DNA of 64,000 nucleotides from Edwardsiella anguillarum ET080813 (GCF_000264765.2 NZ_CP006664.1:3508350-3572349); one strand, 5' to 3'; shown: positions 39,995-50,178, numbered from the stretch's first letter. Translations and numbers: made by a program. The notes: generated by a model from the letters alone, not told the origin.

Positions 39995-40239
39995 TCGGCA
40001 GTCCATCCTTTCATCGACCGGGCGACTATACCTGATTCGGCGCAGCGGCGGTATCTTTGTCGCTGCCGGGCCGCACGGTCACGCCCGTTGATTCTCTGTG
40101 ATCCTGCATTATGCCGCCGTATTTCTCCCAGCTTTATTTTTTTGCAAAAAATTACACGCGAACCCGCCCATCAGCCGACTTGACCAAGTGCTTCGGCCTA
40201 TCCATGATGGAGGAGGACGCCTCTTAGGGTTACGACGTT

Positions 40240-41988
40240 ATGCAATGGAATTTTCTGCGCCGCTGGATGCCAGGGCTGTATCAACTGACGAAATACCGGC
40301 GGGAGTGGCTGGCCGATGATCTGCGCGCCGGGCTATCGGTCGCCGCCGTGGCGCTGCCGACGGCGCTGGCCTATGCCGATCTGGTCGGGGTCACGGCGGT
40401 GGTGGGAATTTACTCCTGTATCCTGCCGATGATCGCCTACGCGCTGTTTGGCTCCTCACGCCAGGTGATCGTCGGGCCGGATGCGGCCACCTGTGCGGTG
40501 ATTGCCGCCGTGGTGGCTCCGCTGGCGGCCGGCGATCCGCAGCGGCTGTGGCAGCTGTGCGTAATGATGACCCTGATGACCGGCCTGTGGTGCCTCGTTG
40601 CCAGCCGCTTTCGCCTCGGGGCGCTGGCGGATCTGCTGTCGCGCCCCATTCTGACTGGCCTGCTCAATGGCCTGGCCATCACCATCATGATCGATCAGCT
40701 GGCGAAGATGCTGGGCTATCAGCCCGCCTCGCGCGAGGTGATCGAACGCATTCTCTCGCTGCCCCACGACCTGCTCTCCAGCCATTGGCCGACGCTGCTT
40801 CTGTCGCTGCTGACCCTGCTGAGCCTGCTGGGGCTGCGCCGTCTACGTCCCGGCTGGCCTGCGGCGTTACTGGTGATCATCCTCGCGATGCTGGTGGTTT
40901 GGCTGGGGGGGCTGCAGCGCTTTGGCATTCAGACGATTACCGGCCTCGACGGGACGCTGCCGGTGGTGCAGTGGCCCAACTTTCAGCCTGCGCTGCTGCG
41001 CGATCTGGTGATGCCCTCCCTGAACCTGGCGCTGATAAGCTTTGTCAGCCTGATGCTGACGGCGCGCAGCTTTGCCTCTAAAAACGGCTATGAAATCAAT
41101 CCGGATGCAGAGTTTCGTGCGCTGGGCGTCGCCAACATCGTGTCGGCGCTTTCGCAGGGGTTCGCCATCAGCGGCGCCAGCTCCCGTACCGCGGTCAACG
41201 ATGCCAACGGCGGTAAAAGCCAGCTGGTCTCCATCGTGGCCGCGCTGTCTATCGCGGCGGTGCTGCTGCTGCTGGGGGGGCTGCTGCGCTATATTCCGGT
41301 GGCCGCGCTCGGCGTGGTGCTGGTGTACGCCTCCTGGCTGCTGCTGGACATTCGCTCGCTGGTGAACCTGCGGAAACACAATCCGTCGGCCTTTCGCCTG
41401 GCGCTGTTCACCTTTGCCAGCGTGCTGCTGGTGGGGGTTATGCCGGGGATCGGGCTGGCCGTGCTGCTGGGACTGCTGCAGTTTTTCCGCACGGTGTTTC
41501 GCCCCAGCGAACAGCTGCTGGGGGTGAATGAGGAGGGGATGATCCACTCGCTCGGCAACGGGAATCAGGTGCGGGCAGTCGAGGGGGTGCTGATCTACCG
41601 TTTTAACTCGCCGCTGACCTATTTCAATATCGCCTATTTTAAGCGCCGAGTCCTGAATCTGGTCGACGGGATGCCGTTTCAGCCGGAGTGGGTGGTGATC
41701 GATGCGGTATCCTGCTTTACCTACCCCGACATTAGCGTGCTGGCGGGGATCGATGAGCTGAAGCGCGATCTGCGCCAGCGGCGAGTTCATCTGGTGCTGG
41801 CCGGGCGTAAGACCGACCTGAAGCGCTGGTTTGGCCGCAGTCGAGCCGCCGGGGAGGAGAAGGGGCTGCTGTTTGTCGCCGATCTGTATCTGGCACTGAA
41901 GCTGATCCAAAGCAGTCGGTGCGCCCATGCCGACGGCGCGGACGACTCTCCGGGAGCCGCTCAGAACGGGACGGCTGCGCCTCGCTGA
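40240..41988 (+). CDS. SulP-family inorganic anion transporter with STAS domain
   Basis: 582-residue secondary transporter of the SLC26/SulP type, with 12-14 membrane segments (about residues 30-415). The conserved N-terminal A-V-A-L-P-T-A-L-A-Y-A and the G-P-D-A-A-T-C-A-V core are visible, as are S-G-A-S-S-R-T-A-V-N-D-A-N-G-G-K-S and a C-terminal STAS domain (about 430-555). The substrate (sulfate, bicarbonate, dicarboxylate) cannot be told from sequence. It is inserted between yciB and yciC relative to E. coli, points opposite to yciB and converges with a DUF1919 gene. Confidence 0.92.
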   Translation: MQWNFLRRWMPGLYQLTKYRREWLADDLRAGLSVAAVALPTALAYADLVGVTAVVGIYSCILPMIAYALFGSSRQVIVGPDAATCAVIAAVVAPLAAGDPQRLWQLCVMMTLMTGLWCLVASRFRLGALADLLSRPILTGLLNGLAITIMIDQLAKMLGYQPASREVIERILSLPHDLLSSHWPTLLLSLLTLLSLLGLRRLRPGWPAALLVIILAMLVVWLGGLQRFGIQTITGLDGTLPVVQWPNFQPALLRDLVMPSLNLALISFVSLMLTARSFASKNGYEINPDAEFRALGVANIVSALSQGFAISGASSRTAVNDANGGKSQLVSIVAALSIAAVLLLLGGLLRYIPVAALGVVLVYASWLLLDIRSLVNLRKHNPSAFRLALFTFASVLLVGVMPGIGLAVLLGLLQFFRTVFRPSEQLLGVNEEGMIHSLGNGNQVRAVEGVLIYRFNSPLTYFNIAYFKRRVLNLVDGMPFQPEWVVIDAVSCFTYPDISVLAGIDELKRDLRQRRVHLVLAGRKTDLKRWFGRSRAAGEEKGLLFVADLYLALKLIQSSRCAHADGADDSPGAAQNGTAAPR

Positions 41989-42004
41989 CGCCTCTGCTTA
42001 ATCA

Positions 42005-42595
42005 TCACTTATATAGAGAAATGTATTTTCTATAGTAAATAAATCGGCTATTGAACAGCTGATCTCCGGTGAGCAGGTCGCCATTTTTATCCTTCAGACG
42101 TTTGTCGCTGCCGGCCTTTTCAAAGCTGATTTTCCGTGGGAAGCGCAGCGCGTTGAATTCGCTAACATGCTGTTTTTCACCATCTCTTTCGCACATCTTA
42201 AAGATGATGTTATCGACGCCCCGCGCCGCGATATAGCTTACCAGCCGGGCCATCCGGTCATTCCATTTACGGATGGCCTGCTCCTCATTCTGGTAATGCA
42301 TAAAGTAAATCGTAATCTCCTGTATCTGGGCAACCGGAAAGGGCATGTCGCTTTTAATAAAGCTGTCTTTATCGATTGTGCAGCCAATGTAGCGGCTTAA
42401 GTTAGCGCACATTTTAATAAAATCGGCAGGGACAATATACAGCCCGATGAATGGCGTATTGTACGGTTTCTTGGCTATTTTATACGCACGAAATCCCCAG
42501 CAGTTATTTGATATAATTGCGAAATCTTTATTGCGTAATATGATCTTGTCTAAGATATCGGTCATTCTGTATTTGATGATGAGTCGGCTCAGCAT
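42005..42595 (-). CDS. DUF1919 protein, possible glycan/capsule-related, AT-rich
   Basis: 196 residues with the DUF1919 pattern: I-S-N-N-C-W-G near residue 29, P-Y-N-T-P-F-I-G-L-Y-I, P-V-A-Q-I-Q-E-I-T-I-Y-F-M-H-Y and A-I-R-K-W-N-D-R. Family members are found in exopolysaccharide or capsule clusters; their reaction is not established. The gene is clearly richer in A+T and in rare codons than its neighbours, which suggests horizontal acquisition. No glycosyltransferase or export gene accompanies it. It is convergent with the SulP gene (16 bp apart). Confidence 0.75.
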   Translation of the reverse strand: MLSRLIIKYRMTDILDKIILRNKDFAIISNNCWGFRAYKIAKKPYNTPFIGLYIVPADFIKMCANLSRYIGCTIDKDSFIKSDMPFPVAQIQEITIYFMHYQNEEQAIRKWNDRMARLVSYIAARGVDNIIFKMCERDGEKQHVSEFNALRFPRKISFEKAGSDKRLKDKNGDLLTGDQLFNSRFIYYRKYISLYK

Positions 42596-42690
42596 GGCTG
42601 TCTCTTACGCGGGTGAATCGGGGGCGCGGCGCTCTGTCTGCGGGAGCGCGGGAGGCGTGGCGACCCCGCCCTGCGGGCGGGGTCTGCGGA

Positions 42691-43440
42691 TCAGGCTGGG
42701 GTCCGCAGCAGCATATACAGGCGGGAGAGATAGATAATCAGACCGACGGAGATCAGATTACTCAGTGTTCCCATGATGACCATGCCCAGGCTGGGGTGCA
42801 GCGCCGCCAGCGTATCGACCAACAGCAATAGCACCAGCTTCATCAGCATCCACAGCAGGATTGCCGGGCTGATGAGCCGTACGCTGGCGAAGGAGAGCCG
42901 AAAGCTGCTGCGAATGGCGGCGATCACGCCGCAGCGCTCTGTGGTCATGATCATCGGGGAGAGGGCGAGACCGACGGCCAGGATGATCCCCGGCAAGATA
43001 AATAGCGTAATACCCAGCTGAACCATCAGGGTGCACAGCAGCATCAGCAGCAGCAGACGCGGCAGCATGGGCGCAGAGAGGCCGATGGCGCGCAGCGCGC
43101 TGAGGCGTACGCCGGTGGACGCCTGTGGGATCAGCGTCAGCATCCCCCCCAGCAGCAGCACATTACCGATCAGCACCGAAAAGCTGGAGGCCGCAGAGAC
43201 TTTCAGCAGCGTCATTTGCTGCTCCGGCGTCATCTGGCGGATCATCTCCTGTAGCCCTCGGGCGGCGCTGACGCCGTCGCCGCTGCTCAGCTGGCTGATC
43301 GCCTGTGCGCTGGGGCTGAGGGCCTGGTTCAGCATCACGCTAATAAAGGCGGTCAGTAGCGCCAGCAGGACGATGGGCGTCAGCTGATGGCGGAAAAAGT
43401 TAACGCTGTCACGGTAAAGGCTCCGGGCCGTGATGGGCAT
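42691..43440 (-). CDS. yciC: UPF0259 inner membrane protein YciC
   Basis: Six-helix inner membrane protein, 249 residues (E. coli 247), with [11 protein letters not shown] near the N-terminus, a periplasmic region M-T-P-E-Q-Q and [19 protein letters not shown] at the end. The function is unknown. It is next to ompW, as in E. coli. Confidence 0.93.
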   Translation of the reverse strand: MPITARSLYRDSVNFFRHQLTPIVLLALLTAFISVMLNQALSPSAQAISQLSSGDGVSAARGLQEMIRQMTPEQQMTLLKVSAASSFSVLIGNVLLLGGMLTLIPQASTGVRLSALRAIGLSAPMLPRLLLLMLLCTLMVQLGITLFILPGIILAVGLALSPMIMTTERCGVIAAIRSSFRLSFASVRLISPAILLWMLMKLVLLLLVDTLAALHPSLGMVIMGTLSNLISVGLIIYLSRLYMLLRTPA

Positions 43441-43955
43441 GCATAGCTCCTTGGCATGTCGACGGGCGGCACCGGCCGCCCGGGGTGGAAACAGATGTGC
43501 GGCGATTGTACCCCGTTAGCGGCCGCTGTGGCACCCCGCAATCGGCCAGGTGGTGATTTCTTCTGCGCTCCGCGTTTTTTCCTGTGCTCCGCGGCGGCGG
43601 TATCGGGGCGCCGCCGATGGGCGACGCAGGCCGATTGTGCGCGGCTTTCTCCCTGGCGCTATGCTGCGTCGAACCACGCGCTGTGTCTCCATCCGGCTTT
43701 GCGGTGCCCTCCGCGTTCAGGTTAGCGCCTGCGCTAAGTGCGGAGCGCCGTTGCCGCAGGGGATGCACGCCTTCTTAATTCAGTGGAATGACGCTTGATT
43801 GATGCTTATCAATTTTCGCCATTTCATTTCAAATCAAGAAATATGATTGGCATCATTTAGTTCAGTTTATATGTAAAAGATGTGATCCCGATGGGATCAA
43901 TAATCACTCAATATGGTTATATTGCAAGCGAACGATAACCATATAAAGGAAAGGG
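43441..43955. promoter_or_regulatory. yciC-ompW divergent regulatory region
   Basis: The left 300 bp is GC-rich with no recognisable gene. The right 160 bp is AT-rich and holds the ompW promoter, a perfect FNR box (43799-43812) and a TATGAT -10 candidate (43842-43847). Confidence 0.6.
43799..43812 (+). promoter_or_regulatory. FNR box of ompW
   Basis: TTGAT-GCTT-ATCAA is the exact FNR consensus palindrome. The centre lies about 48 bp before the start predicted from the TATGAT box, near the class II activator position. E. coli ompW is FNR-activated, so oxygen control is likely. Confidence 0.8.
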
Positions 43956-44600
43956 ATGATGATGAAAAAGTGTAGCGTTGCGCTGTGTCTGGCCGCCGTT
44001 TTGGCGCCTGCGGCAGCATCGGCTCATCAGGCCGGTGATGTGATTGTCCGCGCCGGCGCGGCCACCGTACGTCCGACCACCAGCTCTGATAATGTGCTGG
44101 GGCTGGGCGAGTTTAACGTGGACAACAATACCCAGCTGGGGCTGACCTTCGGCTACATGGCAACGGATAACATCGGCATCGAGCTGCTGGCGGCAACGCC
44201 GTTCCGCCACAAGGTCTCGTTGGGGGGGCTGGGAAATATTGCGACCGTGCATCAGCTGCCGCCCACCCTGATGGCCCAGTGGTACTTTGGCCGTGCGGAA
44301 GACAAGCTGCGCCCCTATCTTGGGGTCGGGGTGAACTACACCACCTTCTTCAACAACAGCTTCGATCAGAATGCGACGTCGCTGGGGCTGCACGATCTGA
44401 AGGCGACGGACTCCTGGGGCGTTGCCGGGCAGGCGGGGCTAGACTATATGGTCAGCGAAAACTGGATGATCAACGCCTCGGTGTGGTACATCAACATTGA
44501 TACCAAGGTGAAGTTCCGCGATAGCTCGGATAATCAGCACAGCATAAATACCAACATTAATCCGTGGGTATTTATGTTCGGTGCCGGCTACCGTTTCTGA
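43956..44600 (+). CDS. ompW: Outer membrane protein W
   Basis: Eight-stranded beta-barrel with a hydrophobic lateral channel for small hydrophobic molecules. The 214 residues carry a signal peptide (cleavage after A-S-A), D-N-I-G-I-E-L-L-A-A-T-P-F-R-H, L-P-P-T-L-M-A-Q-W-Y-F-G and the C-terminal W-V-F-M-F-G-A-G-Y-R-F ending in Phe. Three ATGs in a row (43956, 43959, 43962) follow AAAGGA; the third matches E. coli M-K-K. OmpW is a common immunogen and colicin S4 receptor in relatives. Confidence 0.95.
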   Translation: MMMKKCSVALCLAAVLAPAAASAHQAGDVIVRAGAATVRPTTSSDNVLGLGEFNVDNNTQLGLTFGYMATDNIGIELLAATPFRHKVSLGGLGNIATVHQLPPTLMAQWYFGRAEDKLRPYLGVGVNYTTFFNNSFDQNATSLGLHDLKATDSWGVAGQAGLDYMVSENWMINASVWYINIDTKVKFRDSSDNQHSINTNINPWVFMFGAGYRF

Positions 44601-44618
44601 TCGGCTATGGCGGTAAAG

Positions 44619-44641
44619 AGGCTGCCCCGGGCGGGCAGCCT
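44619..44641. terminator. Hairpin between convergent ompW and BON lipoprotein gene
   Basis: Perfect 9-bp stem AGGCTGCCC/GGGCAGCCT with loop CGGGC. There is no strong T run on either strand. It lies 8 bp before the lipoprotein stop and 19 bp after the ompW stop. Confidence 0.5.
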
Positions 44642-44648
44642 GAGCGCG

Positions 44649-44963
44649 TTATTTAATGCGCATATCGTTTTCGACCGAGCGGACGCCCTTAATGCCCCGG
44701 GCAACCTCAACCGCCCGCTGGGCATCGGCCCGTGAGGAGACGAATCCGCTCAGCTGTACCCGTCCTTTGTAGGTCTCCACGCTGATCTCTGTAGATTTAA
44801 TACTCTTGGCATTGAGCAGCGCGCTTTTCACCTTGGTGGTGACCACGGTGTCATCAATGTAGTTACCGGTACTCTCCTGGGTGGTGGATCCGGCGCAGCC
44901 CGCCAGCGATGCCGCCAGAACGGCGGCCAGTCCTAACGCCTGGATCTGTTTCGACCATTTCAT
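44649..44963 (-). CDS. BON-domain lipoprotein
   Basis: 104-residue lipoprotein with signal M-K-W-S-K and lipobox L-A-G-C (lipid-bearing Cys near residue 23), followed by one BON domain (about 40-104) of the OsmY/DolP type: D-D-T-V-V-T-T-K-V-K-S-A-L, V-Q-L-S-G-F-V-S and G-V-R-S-V-E-N-D-M. BON domains bind phospholipid surfaces. AAGGAG lies 7 nt before the start at 44963. The role is probably envelope maintenance under stress; I do not assign a symbol. Confidence 0.88.
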   Translation of the reverse strand: MKWSKQIQALGLAAVLAASLAGCAGSTTQESTGNYIDDTVVTTKVKSALLNAKSIKSTEISVETYKGRVQLSGFVSSRADAQRAVEVARGIKGVRSVENDMRIK

Positions 44964-45057
44964 GCTTTTCTCCTTATGCGGTGACGCGAAAGGGCAGCCG
45001 CCATGAACGGTGTCCCGATCTATCAATAATCATATCAATAGGTCAGCAGAGGGCAAG

Positions 45058-45093
45058 TCAAAATCCGCGGCGGGGGATACCGACCGCCGCGGA
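45058..45093 (-). terminator. trp operon terminator (probable)
   Basis: Perfect 10-bp stem TCCGCGGCGG/CCGCCGCGGA (45064-45073 and 45084-45093), loop of 10 nt. On the minus strand it is followed by TTTGACTTG. The first bases lie 5 bp after the trpA stop. The U run is weak, so Rho may assist. Confidence 0.65.
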
Positions 45094-45098
45094 GGGCA

Positions 45099-45905
45099 TC
45101 AGGCGCGGGTTGCGGCCTTCATGGTTTGGATGAACGCGCGCAGCTGCTGCAGCATCTGGGGCGGGTTATCCAGATGGTGGGCGATCAGGTCGACCACCGC
45201 CGAGCCGGAAATAGCGCCCGCGGCGCCACCCTCCAGCGCGCTGCGCACCTGATCGGGCGTCCGAATCCCGAATCCCTGCAGCGCCGGCGCGGCACCCAGC
45301 GCCGCCAGCCGCGTCGTGAGATGGCTCAGTGGCGGCAGGCTGGTGCAATCGCTGCCGGTGACCCCGGCGCGTGACAGCAGGTAAACGTACCCCTGACTGC
45401 GCGCCGCCAGCTGCTGCAGTAGCGCATCATCGGCGTTGGGCGGACACAGGTAGATCGGCGCGACCCCGTGCCGCTGCGCCGCCGCGTGGAAGGGGGCGGA
45501 CTCCTCCAGCGGTACATCGGCAATCAAGACAGAGTCCACGCCGGCCTGGGCACAGCGCCGGTAAAAGGCGTCGATCCCCGGGTTAACCACCAGGTTAGCG
45601 TACATCAACAGCCCAATGGGCAACTGGGGATATTTTTCCCGCAGGGTAGCCAGCAGCGTAAAGCAGCGCTCGGGGGTGACGCCCGCCTGCAGGGCGCGCA
45701 GGGTCGCATTCTGGATCACCGGGCCATCGGCCAGCGGGTCGGAGAAGGGGATCCCCAGCTCCAGCGCATCGGCGCCGGACTCAACCAGTGCGTCGATAAT
45801 TTGCAGCGACAGCGCCGGCGTGGGATCGCCCAGCGTGACGAAGGGAACCAGCGCGCCTTCCTGGCGGCGCTGTAGATGGGTAAATAGCGTCTGGTAGCGT
45901 GTCAT
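45099..45905 (-). CDS. trpA: Tryptophan synthase alpha chain
   Basis: Cleaves indole-3-glycerol phosphate to indole, which passes through a tunnel to TrpB. The 268-residue TIM barrel has catalytic E49 and D60 ([14 protein letters not shown]). Its start overlaps the trpB stop by 4 nt (ATGA), which keeps the two subunits balanced. It is the last gene of the operon. Confidence 0.98.
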   Translation of the reverse strand: MTRYQTLFTHLQRRQEGALVPFVTLGDPTPALSLQIIDALVESGADALELGIPFSDPLADGPVIQNATLRALQAGVTPERCFTLLATLREKYPQLPIGLLMYANLVVNPGIDAFYRRCAQAGVDSVLIADVPLEESAPFHAAAQRHGVAPIYLCPPNADDALLQQLAARSQGYVYLLSRAGVTGSDCTSLPPLSHLTTRLAALGAAPALQGFGIRTPDQVRSALEGGAAGAISGSAVVDLIAHHLDNPPQMLQQLRAFIQTMKAATRA

Positions 45906-47095
45906 TGCATTTCTCCCCGGGACTGCAGAATGTCGTGAACGGTAAAAATATCTTTGTCGCCGCGCCCGGAAAGATTCACCACCAGCAGTTGCTCTTTTTC
46001 CGGCTGCTGATGAATGAGCTTCAGGGCGTGGGCCAACGCATGGGCGGACTCCAGCGCCGGAATAATGCCCTCCTGGCGCGAGAGCTGCATAAAGGCGGCC
46101 AACGCTTCGTCGTCGGTCGCGGAGACATAGTCAGCCCGGCCAATGCTGTTCAGGTGGGCGTGCTGGGGACCTACCGAGGGAAAATCCAGCCCGGCGGAAA
46201 GGGAGTAGGACTCCTCAATCTGCCCCTCGGCGGTCTGCATCATGGGAGAGCGCATGCCGAAGTAAATGCCGACGCGGCCGTGCTTGAGCGGCGCTCCGTG
46301 CTGCCCGGTCTCAATGCCCAGCCCGGCCGGTTCGACGCCGATAAGCTGAACCGACGCATCATCGATAAAGTCGGCGAACATCCCGATGGCGTTGGAGCCG
46401 CCGCCGACGCAGGCCAATACCGCATCGGGCAGGCGGCCTTCGGCCTGCAGGATCTGACGGCGTGTCTCCGCGCCGATCATCCGCTGAAATTCGCGCACGA
46501 TGGTCGGATAGGGATGGGGGCCGGCGGCGGTGCCCAGCAGATAGTGGGCCTGGTCATAGTTAGCGGACCAGTCGCGCAGCGCCTCGTTGCAGGCATCTTT
46601 TAGGGTGGCCGAGCCGCTGTGCACCGGGATCACCTCGGCGCCCATCAGCCGCATGCGGAACACGTTGGGAGACTGGCGGGCAACGTCCTTGGCCCCCATG
46701 TAGACTCGGCATTTCAGACCCAGTAAGGCACAGGCCAGCGCCGTTGCGACGCCGTGCTGACCCGCGCCGGTTTCCGCGATGATCTCGGTCTTACCCATGC
46801 GCCTGGCCAGCAGCGCCTGGCCAAGTACCTGATTGGTTTTGTGCGCGCCGCCGTGCAGCAGATCCTCACGCTTTAGGTACAGGCGGGTGCGGGTACCGGT
46901 GGTGAGGTTGCGGCAGAGGGTCAACGCCGTCGGTCGCCCGGCATAGTTGTGCAGCAGGTCATTGAACTGGGTCTGAAAGGTGGGATCGTCGCTGGCGTCG
47001 ACGAAGGCGGCCTCCAGCTGGTTCAGGGCCGGGATCAGAATTTGCGGCACAAACCTGCCGCCAAATTCGCCGAAATAGGGATTCAGTAAGCTCAT
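45902..47095 (-). CDS. trpB: Tryptophan synthase beta chain
   Basis: PLP enzyme joining indole and serine to tryptophan. The 397-residue protein has the Schiff-base lysine K86 in H-G-G-A-H-K-T-N, the phosphate loop G-G-G-S-N-A and [10 protein letters not shown] near the start. Spacing to trpC upstream is 38 bp. Confidence 0.98.
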   Translation of the reverse strand: MSLLNPYFGEFGGRFVPQILIPALNQLEAAFVDASDDPTFQTQFNDLLHNYAGRPTALTLCRNLTTGTRTRLYLKREDLLHGGAHKTNQVLGQALLARRMGKTEIIAETGAGQHGVATALACALLGLKCRVYMGAKDVARQSPNVFRMRLMGAEVIPVHSGSATLKDACNEALRDWSANYDQAHYLLGTAAGPHPYPTIVREFQRMIGAETRRQILQAEGRLPDAVLACVGGGSNAIGMFADFIDDASVQLIGVEPAGLGIETGQHGAPLKHGRVGIYFGMRSPMMQTAEGQIEESYSLSAGLDFPSVGPQHAHLNSIGRADYVSATDDEALAAFMQLSRQEGIIPALESAHALAHALKLIHQQPEKEQLLVVNLSGRGDKDIFTVHDILQSRGEMQ

Positions 47096-47133
47096 GTCAT
47101 CTTCCTGTCAGTCATAAAAACGGTGGTAGCGTC

Positions 47134-48510
47134 TCAGGCGAGCAGCGCCTGGAAGGCCGCACGGAGTTTGCCGGGGTCTTTACGCCCGGGAGAGGACTCC
47201 ACGGCGGAGTTAAAATCGAGACCCTGCGCGCCGAGGTCAGCCGCTGCGCGGCAGTTATCGGCGCTGATCCCGCCGGCCAGCATGATGTCGCCTAGGGGAT
47301 GTCCGTCCAGCAGGCGCCAGTCAAAGGGGCGTCCACTGCCGGGGCGTGCGCCGTCAAGCAGGTAGCGATCGACGTGACGCAGGCGCTCTGTGGGCATCGC
47401 ATCGCTGACCGGCAGCGCCTTCCAGATCCGACAGGCCGCCGGTAACAGCGGACGCAGGCTATCGATATAGGCCTGATCCTCGCCGCCGTGCAGCTGAACG
47501 GCGTGCAGAGCCAGGCGTTCCGCGGCCAGCGCAACGCTGGCGGGCTTGGCATTGCGAAAGACCCCGACGTACCGCAGCGGGGCGGCCGAGATAATGCCGC
47601 GGGCGGTGGCGATATCGACGTAGCGCGGCGAGTCGGCCACGAAGATCAGGCCGCCGTAGACGGCGCCGGCGCACAGCGCGCTGACCGCGTCTTCAGGGCG
47701 GGTCAGGCCACAGACCTTATTGTCGCCAAAGCGCAGACGACAGACGGCGCTGCGCAGATCGGGCTGGGACATCAGCGCGCTGCCGATCAGAAAGCCCTGC
47801 ACCAGGCGGCCCAGATCGCGGATTTGGGCGTGGCTGCGGATACCGGACTCGGCGATAAGCGTCGCGCCCGGCGGTGCCAGCGCCGCGAGATGCCGAGTAC
47901 GCTCGGGATCGACGCTGAGATCGTGCAGATTACGGTTATTGATGCCGATCGTCCTGGCGCCCAGCGTGACGGCGCGCGCCATTTCGGCGGGGGTGCTGAC
48001 CTCGGTGAGGATCCCCATGTTCAGCGTCGTGGCCACGGCGGCCAGCTGGCGATACTGGGTATCGTCCAATACGGAGAGCATCAGCAGGATGGCATCGGCG
48101 CGGTAGTGGCGCGCCAGATAGATCTGGTAAGGCGAGAGGATAAAGTCTTTACACAGCACCGGTTGCGTGACAACGTCACTTACTGTGCGCAGAAAGCGGA
48201 AGTCACCCTGAAAATAGTCACTGTCGGTTAAGACCGAGATGGCGGCGGCATGATCGCGATATATCCGTGCGATAGCCTGTGGGTCAAAGTCCGCCCGGAT
48301 CAGCCCGCGCGAGGGCGATGCTTTTTTACACTCTAGGATCAGCGCGCGCGGCGTCTCGCTGAGCGCCCGGTGAAAGTCGCGCTCGCTGCGTCGCAGGGTT
48401 GGTTGAAAGCCTGACAGCGGCTGCTGCTGCTCCCGGGCGGCGATCCAGCGCCGTTTATCGGCGATGATGCGGTTCAGCAGGCTGGCGGGCGATGGCGAGG
48501 GTTGTGTCAT
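47134..48510 (-). CDS. trpC: Bifunctional indole-3-glycerol-phosphate synthase / phosphoribosylanthranilate isomerase
   Basis: Catalyses two consecutive steps before tryptophan synthase. The 458 residues consist of an N-terminal IGPS barrel (L-I-L-E-C-K-K-A-S-P-S-R-G, then L-I-A-E-S-G-I) and a C-terminal TrpF barrel (K-V-C-G-L-T-R, L-D-F-N-S-A-V-E). E. coli TrpC has 453. Start 48510 gives M-T-Q-P-S-P; the frame is open further but unlike the family. It begins 25 bp after trpD. Confidence 0.97.
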   Translation of the reverse strand: MTQPSPSPASLLNRIIADKRRWIAAREQQQPLSGFQPTLRRSERDFHRALSETPRALILECKKASPSRGLIRADFDPQAIARIYRDHAAAISVLTDSDYFQGDFRFLRTVSDVVTQPVLCKDFILSPYQIYLARHYRADAILLMLSVLDDTQYRQLAAVATTLNMGILTEVSTPAEMARAVTLGARTIGINNRNLHDLSVDPERTRHLAALAPPGATLIAESGIRSHAQIRDLGRLVQGFLIGSALMSQPDLRSAVCRLRFGDNKVCGLTRPEDAVSALCAGAVYGGLIFVADSPRYVDIATARGIISAAPLRYVGVFRNAKPASVALAAERLALHAVQLHGGEDQAYIDSLRPLLPAACRIWKALPVSDAMPTERLRHVDRYLLDGARPGSGRPFDWRLLDGHPLGDIMLAGGISADNCRAAADLGAQGLDFNSAVESSPGRKDPGKLRAAFQALLA

Positions 48511-48535
48511 GATAGGTTCCTTGCGCTGTATAAGG

Positions 48536-49552
48536 TTAGCCGCGGGCGGCCAGGGCGGTGACATAGTGATAGGCACGTCCGCTGCGCAGGACATCCAGCG
48601 CCTGGCGGGCGTTAGCAACCAGATCGCGCTGGCCGAACAGGCGCAGCAACAGCGCCACGTTGGCGGCGACGGCGCCCTGATGCGCGGGCGCGCCCACCCC
48701 CTGGAGCAGGCGGGTCAACAGGGTACGGTTCTCCTCCGGCGCGCCGCCGCGCAGCGCGCTGAGGGGATAGTCCGGCAGGCCGAAGTCGCGCGCCGTCAGC
48801 TGATAGTGGCGGATCTCGCCCTGGTGCAGCTCTGCCACCTGTGTCGGGGCGTGCAAGGCGACCTCATCCAGCCCGCCGCCGTGCACGACGGCCGCATGCT
48901 GGTAGCCTAGGCCGCGCAGGCTTTGCGCCAGCGGCAGCACCCGATCGGGGCTGTAGACGCCGATCAGCGCGCGGGTTGGTCGGGCCGGGTTGATCAGCGG
49001 GCCAAGCAGATTAAAGATGGTGCGGGTCTTGAGCTGTTGGCGCACCGGCATGGCATGACGAAAGCCACTGTGGTACTGGGGGGCGAACAGGAAGCAGAGC
49101 CCCAGCTCATCCAGCGCCCGGCGCGACGCCTCGGCGCTCATGTCCAGACGGATCCCCAGCGCCTGCAGCAGATCCGACGATCCGGTACGGCTGGATACGC
49201 TGCGGTTGCCGTGCTTGGCGATGCGTACGCCGCAGGCCGCGGCAACAAAGGCGCTGGCGGTCGAGATATTAATGCTGTCGCTGCCGTCGCCGCCGGTGCC
49301 GACGATGTCGGCAAACTCATACGCCGGGCGAGGGAACGGCTGCGCCGCCTCCAGCAGCGCGCTGGCGGCGCCGGCGATCTCATCGGGATGTTCGCCGCGG
49401 ATCTTCATGCTGATCAGCGCGGCTGCCAGCTGACTCGGCTCCAGATGACCGTGCACGATGGCGCTAAAGAGCCGCTGGCTTTCCGCGCGGCTGATCACCT
49501 GCGCCCGGTATAGCTTATCCAATATGGTCAGATGCTCAGAGGTCAGTGACAT
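48536..49552 (-). CDS. trpD: Anthranilate phosphoribosyltransferase
   Basis: Transfers phosphoribose from PRPP to anthranilate. The 338-residue protein has the PRPP-binding G-T-G-G-D-G-S, the K-H-G-N-R-S-V-S-S and the D-E-V/L motif G-G-G-L-D-E-V. It is separate from TrpG, unlike the fused E. coli TrpGD: its ATG (49550-49552) lies inside the last codons of trpG, a 10-nt overlap in a different frame. The frame continues upstream through trpG without meaning. Confidence 0.97.
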   Translation of the reverse strand: MSLTSEHLTILDKLYRAQVISRAESQRLFSAIVHGHLEPSQLAAALISMKIRGEHPDEIAGAASALLEAAQPFPRPAYEFADIVGTGGDGSDSINISTASAFVAAACGVRIAKHGNRSVSSRTGSSDLLQALGIRLDMSAEASRRALDELGLCFLFAPQYHSGFRHAMPVRQQLKTRTIFNLLGPLINPARPTRALIGVYSPDRVLPLAQSLRGLGYQHAAVVHGGGLDEVALHAPTQVAELHQGEIRHYQLTARDFGLPDYPLSALRGGAPEENRTLLTRLLQGVGAPAHQGAVAANVALLLRLFGQRDLVANARQALDVLRSGRAYHYVTALAARG

Positions 49553-50178
49553 GATGGGGCCTCCGCTGCGCTGAGGGAGGGCAATCGGGGCTGGGGCGGC
49601 GCGGCGCGGGCCCAGTCGATGCTCTGCTCCAGCAGCCGGGCGCCCTGTGGCGTGAGGAGCGACTCCGGGTGAAACTGGAAGCCGCAGACGCGCTGGCGAT
49701 CGTGGCGCACCGCCATGACCATGCCCTGGAAGTGGGCGTTGACGCAGAGATCGGCCGGAATGCGTCGGGCCGCCAGCGAGTGGTAGCGCGCTACCGGCAG
49801 CGGCGACGGCAGGCCGCGAAACATGGCCTCGCCATCGTGCTCGATGGCGCAGACCCGCCCGTGCAGAACTTCCTCCGCCCGATCGACCTGGCCGCCATAG
49901 TATTCGACGATGGCCTGGTGTCCCAGACAGATGCCGATGATGGGCAGGCGCCCGCACAGCGTTTGCAGCAGCGCGGGCATACAGCCTGCGTCAGCCGGTG
50001 CGCCGGGACCGGGGGAGAGCATCAGCAGCGGCTGGTGCAGCCTATCCAGATGCCGCAGCAGCGTATCCGGCGCGACGCTGTTACGGTAGATAACCACCCG
50101 ATGACCGCCGCTGCGCAGCTGATCGACCAGGTTGTAGGTAAACGAGTCAATGTTGTCGAGCAGTAAGACGTCGGCCAT
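49543..50178 (-). CDS. trpG: Anthranilate synthase glutamine amidotransferase component
   Basis: Supplies ammonia from glutamine to TrpE. The 211-residue class I amidotransferase has the triad C84 (G-I-C-L-G-H), H170 and E172 (F-H-P-E-S) and the oxyanion S-P-G-P-G. The last 20 residues resemble a linker, as if the gene had once joined trpD. It overlaps the trpE stop by 4 nt. Confidence 0.97.
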   Translation of the reverse strand: MADVLLLDNIDSFTYNLVDQLRSGGHRVVIYRNSVAPDTLLRHLDRLHQPLLMLSPGPGAPADAGCMPALLQTLCGRLPIIGICLGHQAIVEYYGGQVDRAEEVLHGRVCAIEHDGEAMFRGLPSPLPVARYHSLAARRIPADLCVNAHFQGMVMAVRHDRQRVCGFQFHPESLLTPQGARLLEQSIDWARAAPPQPRLPSLSAAEAPSCH

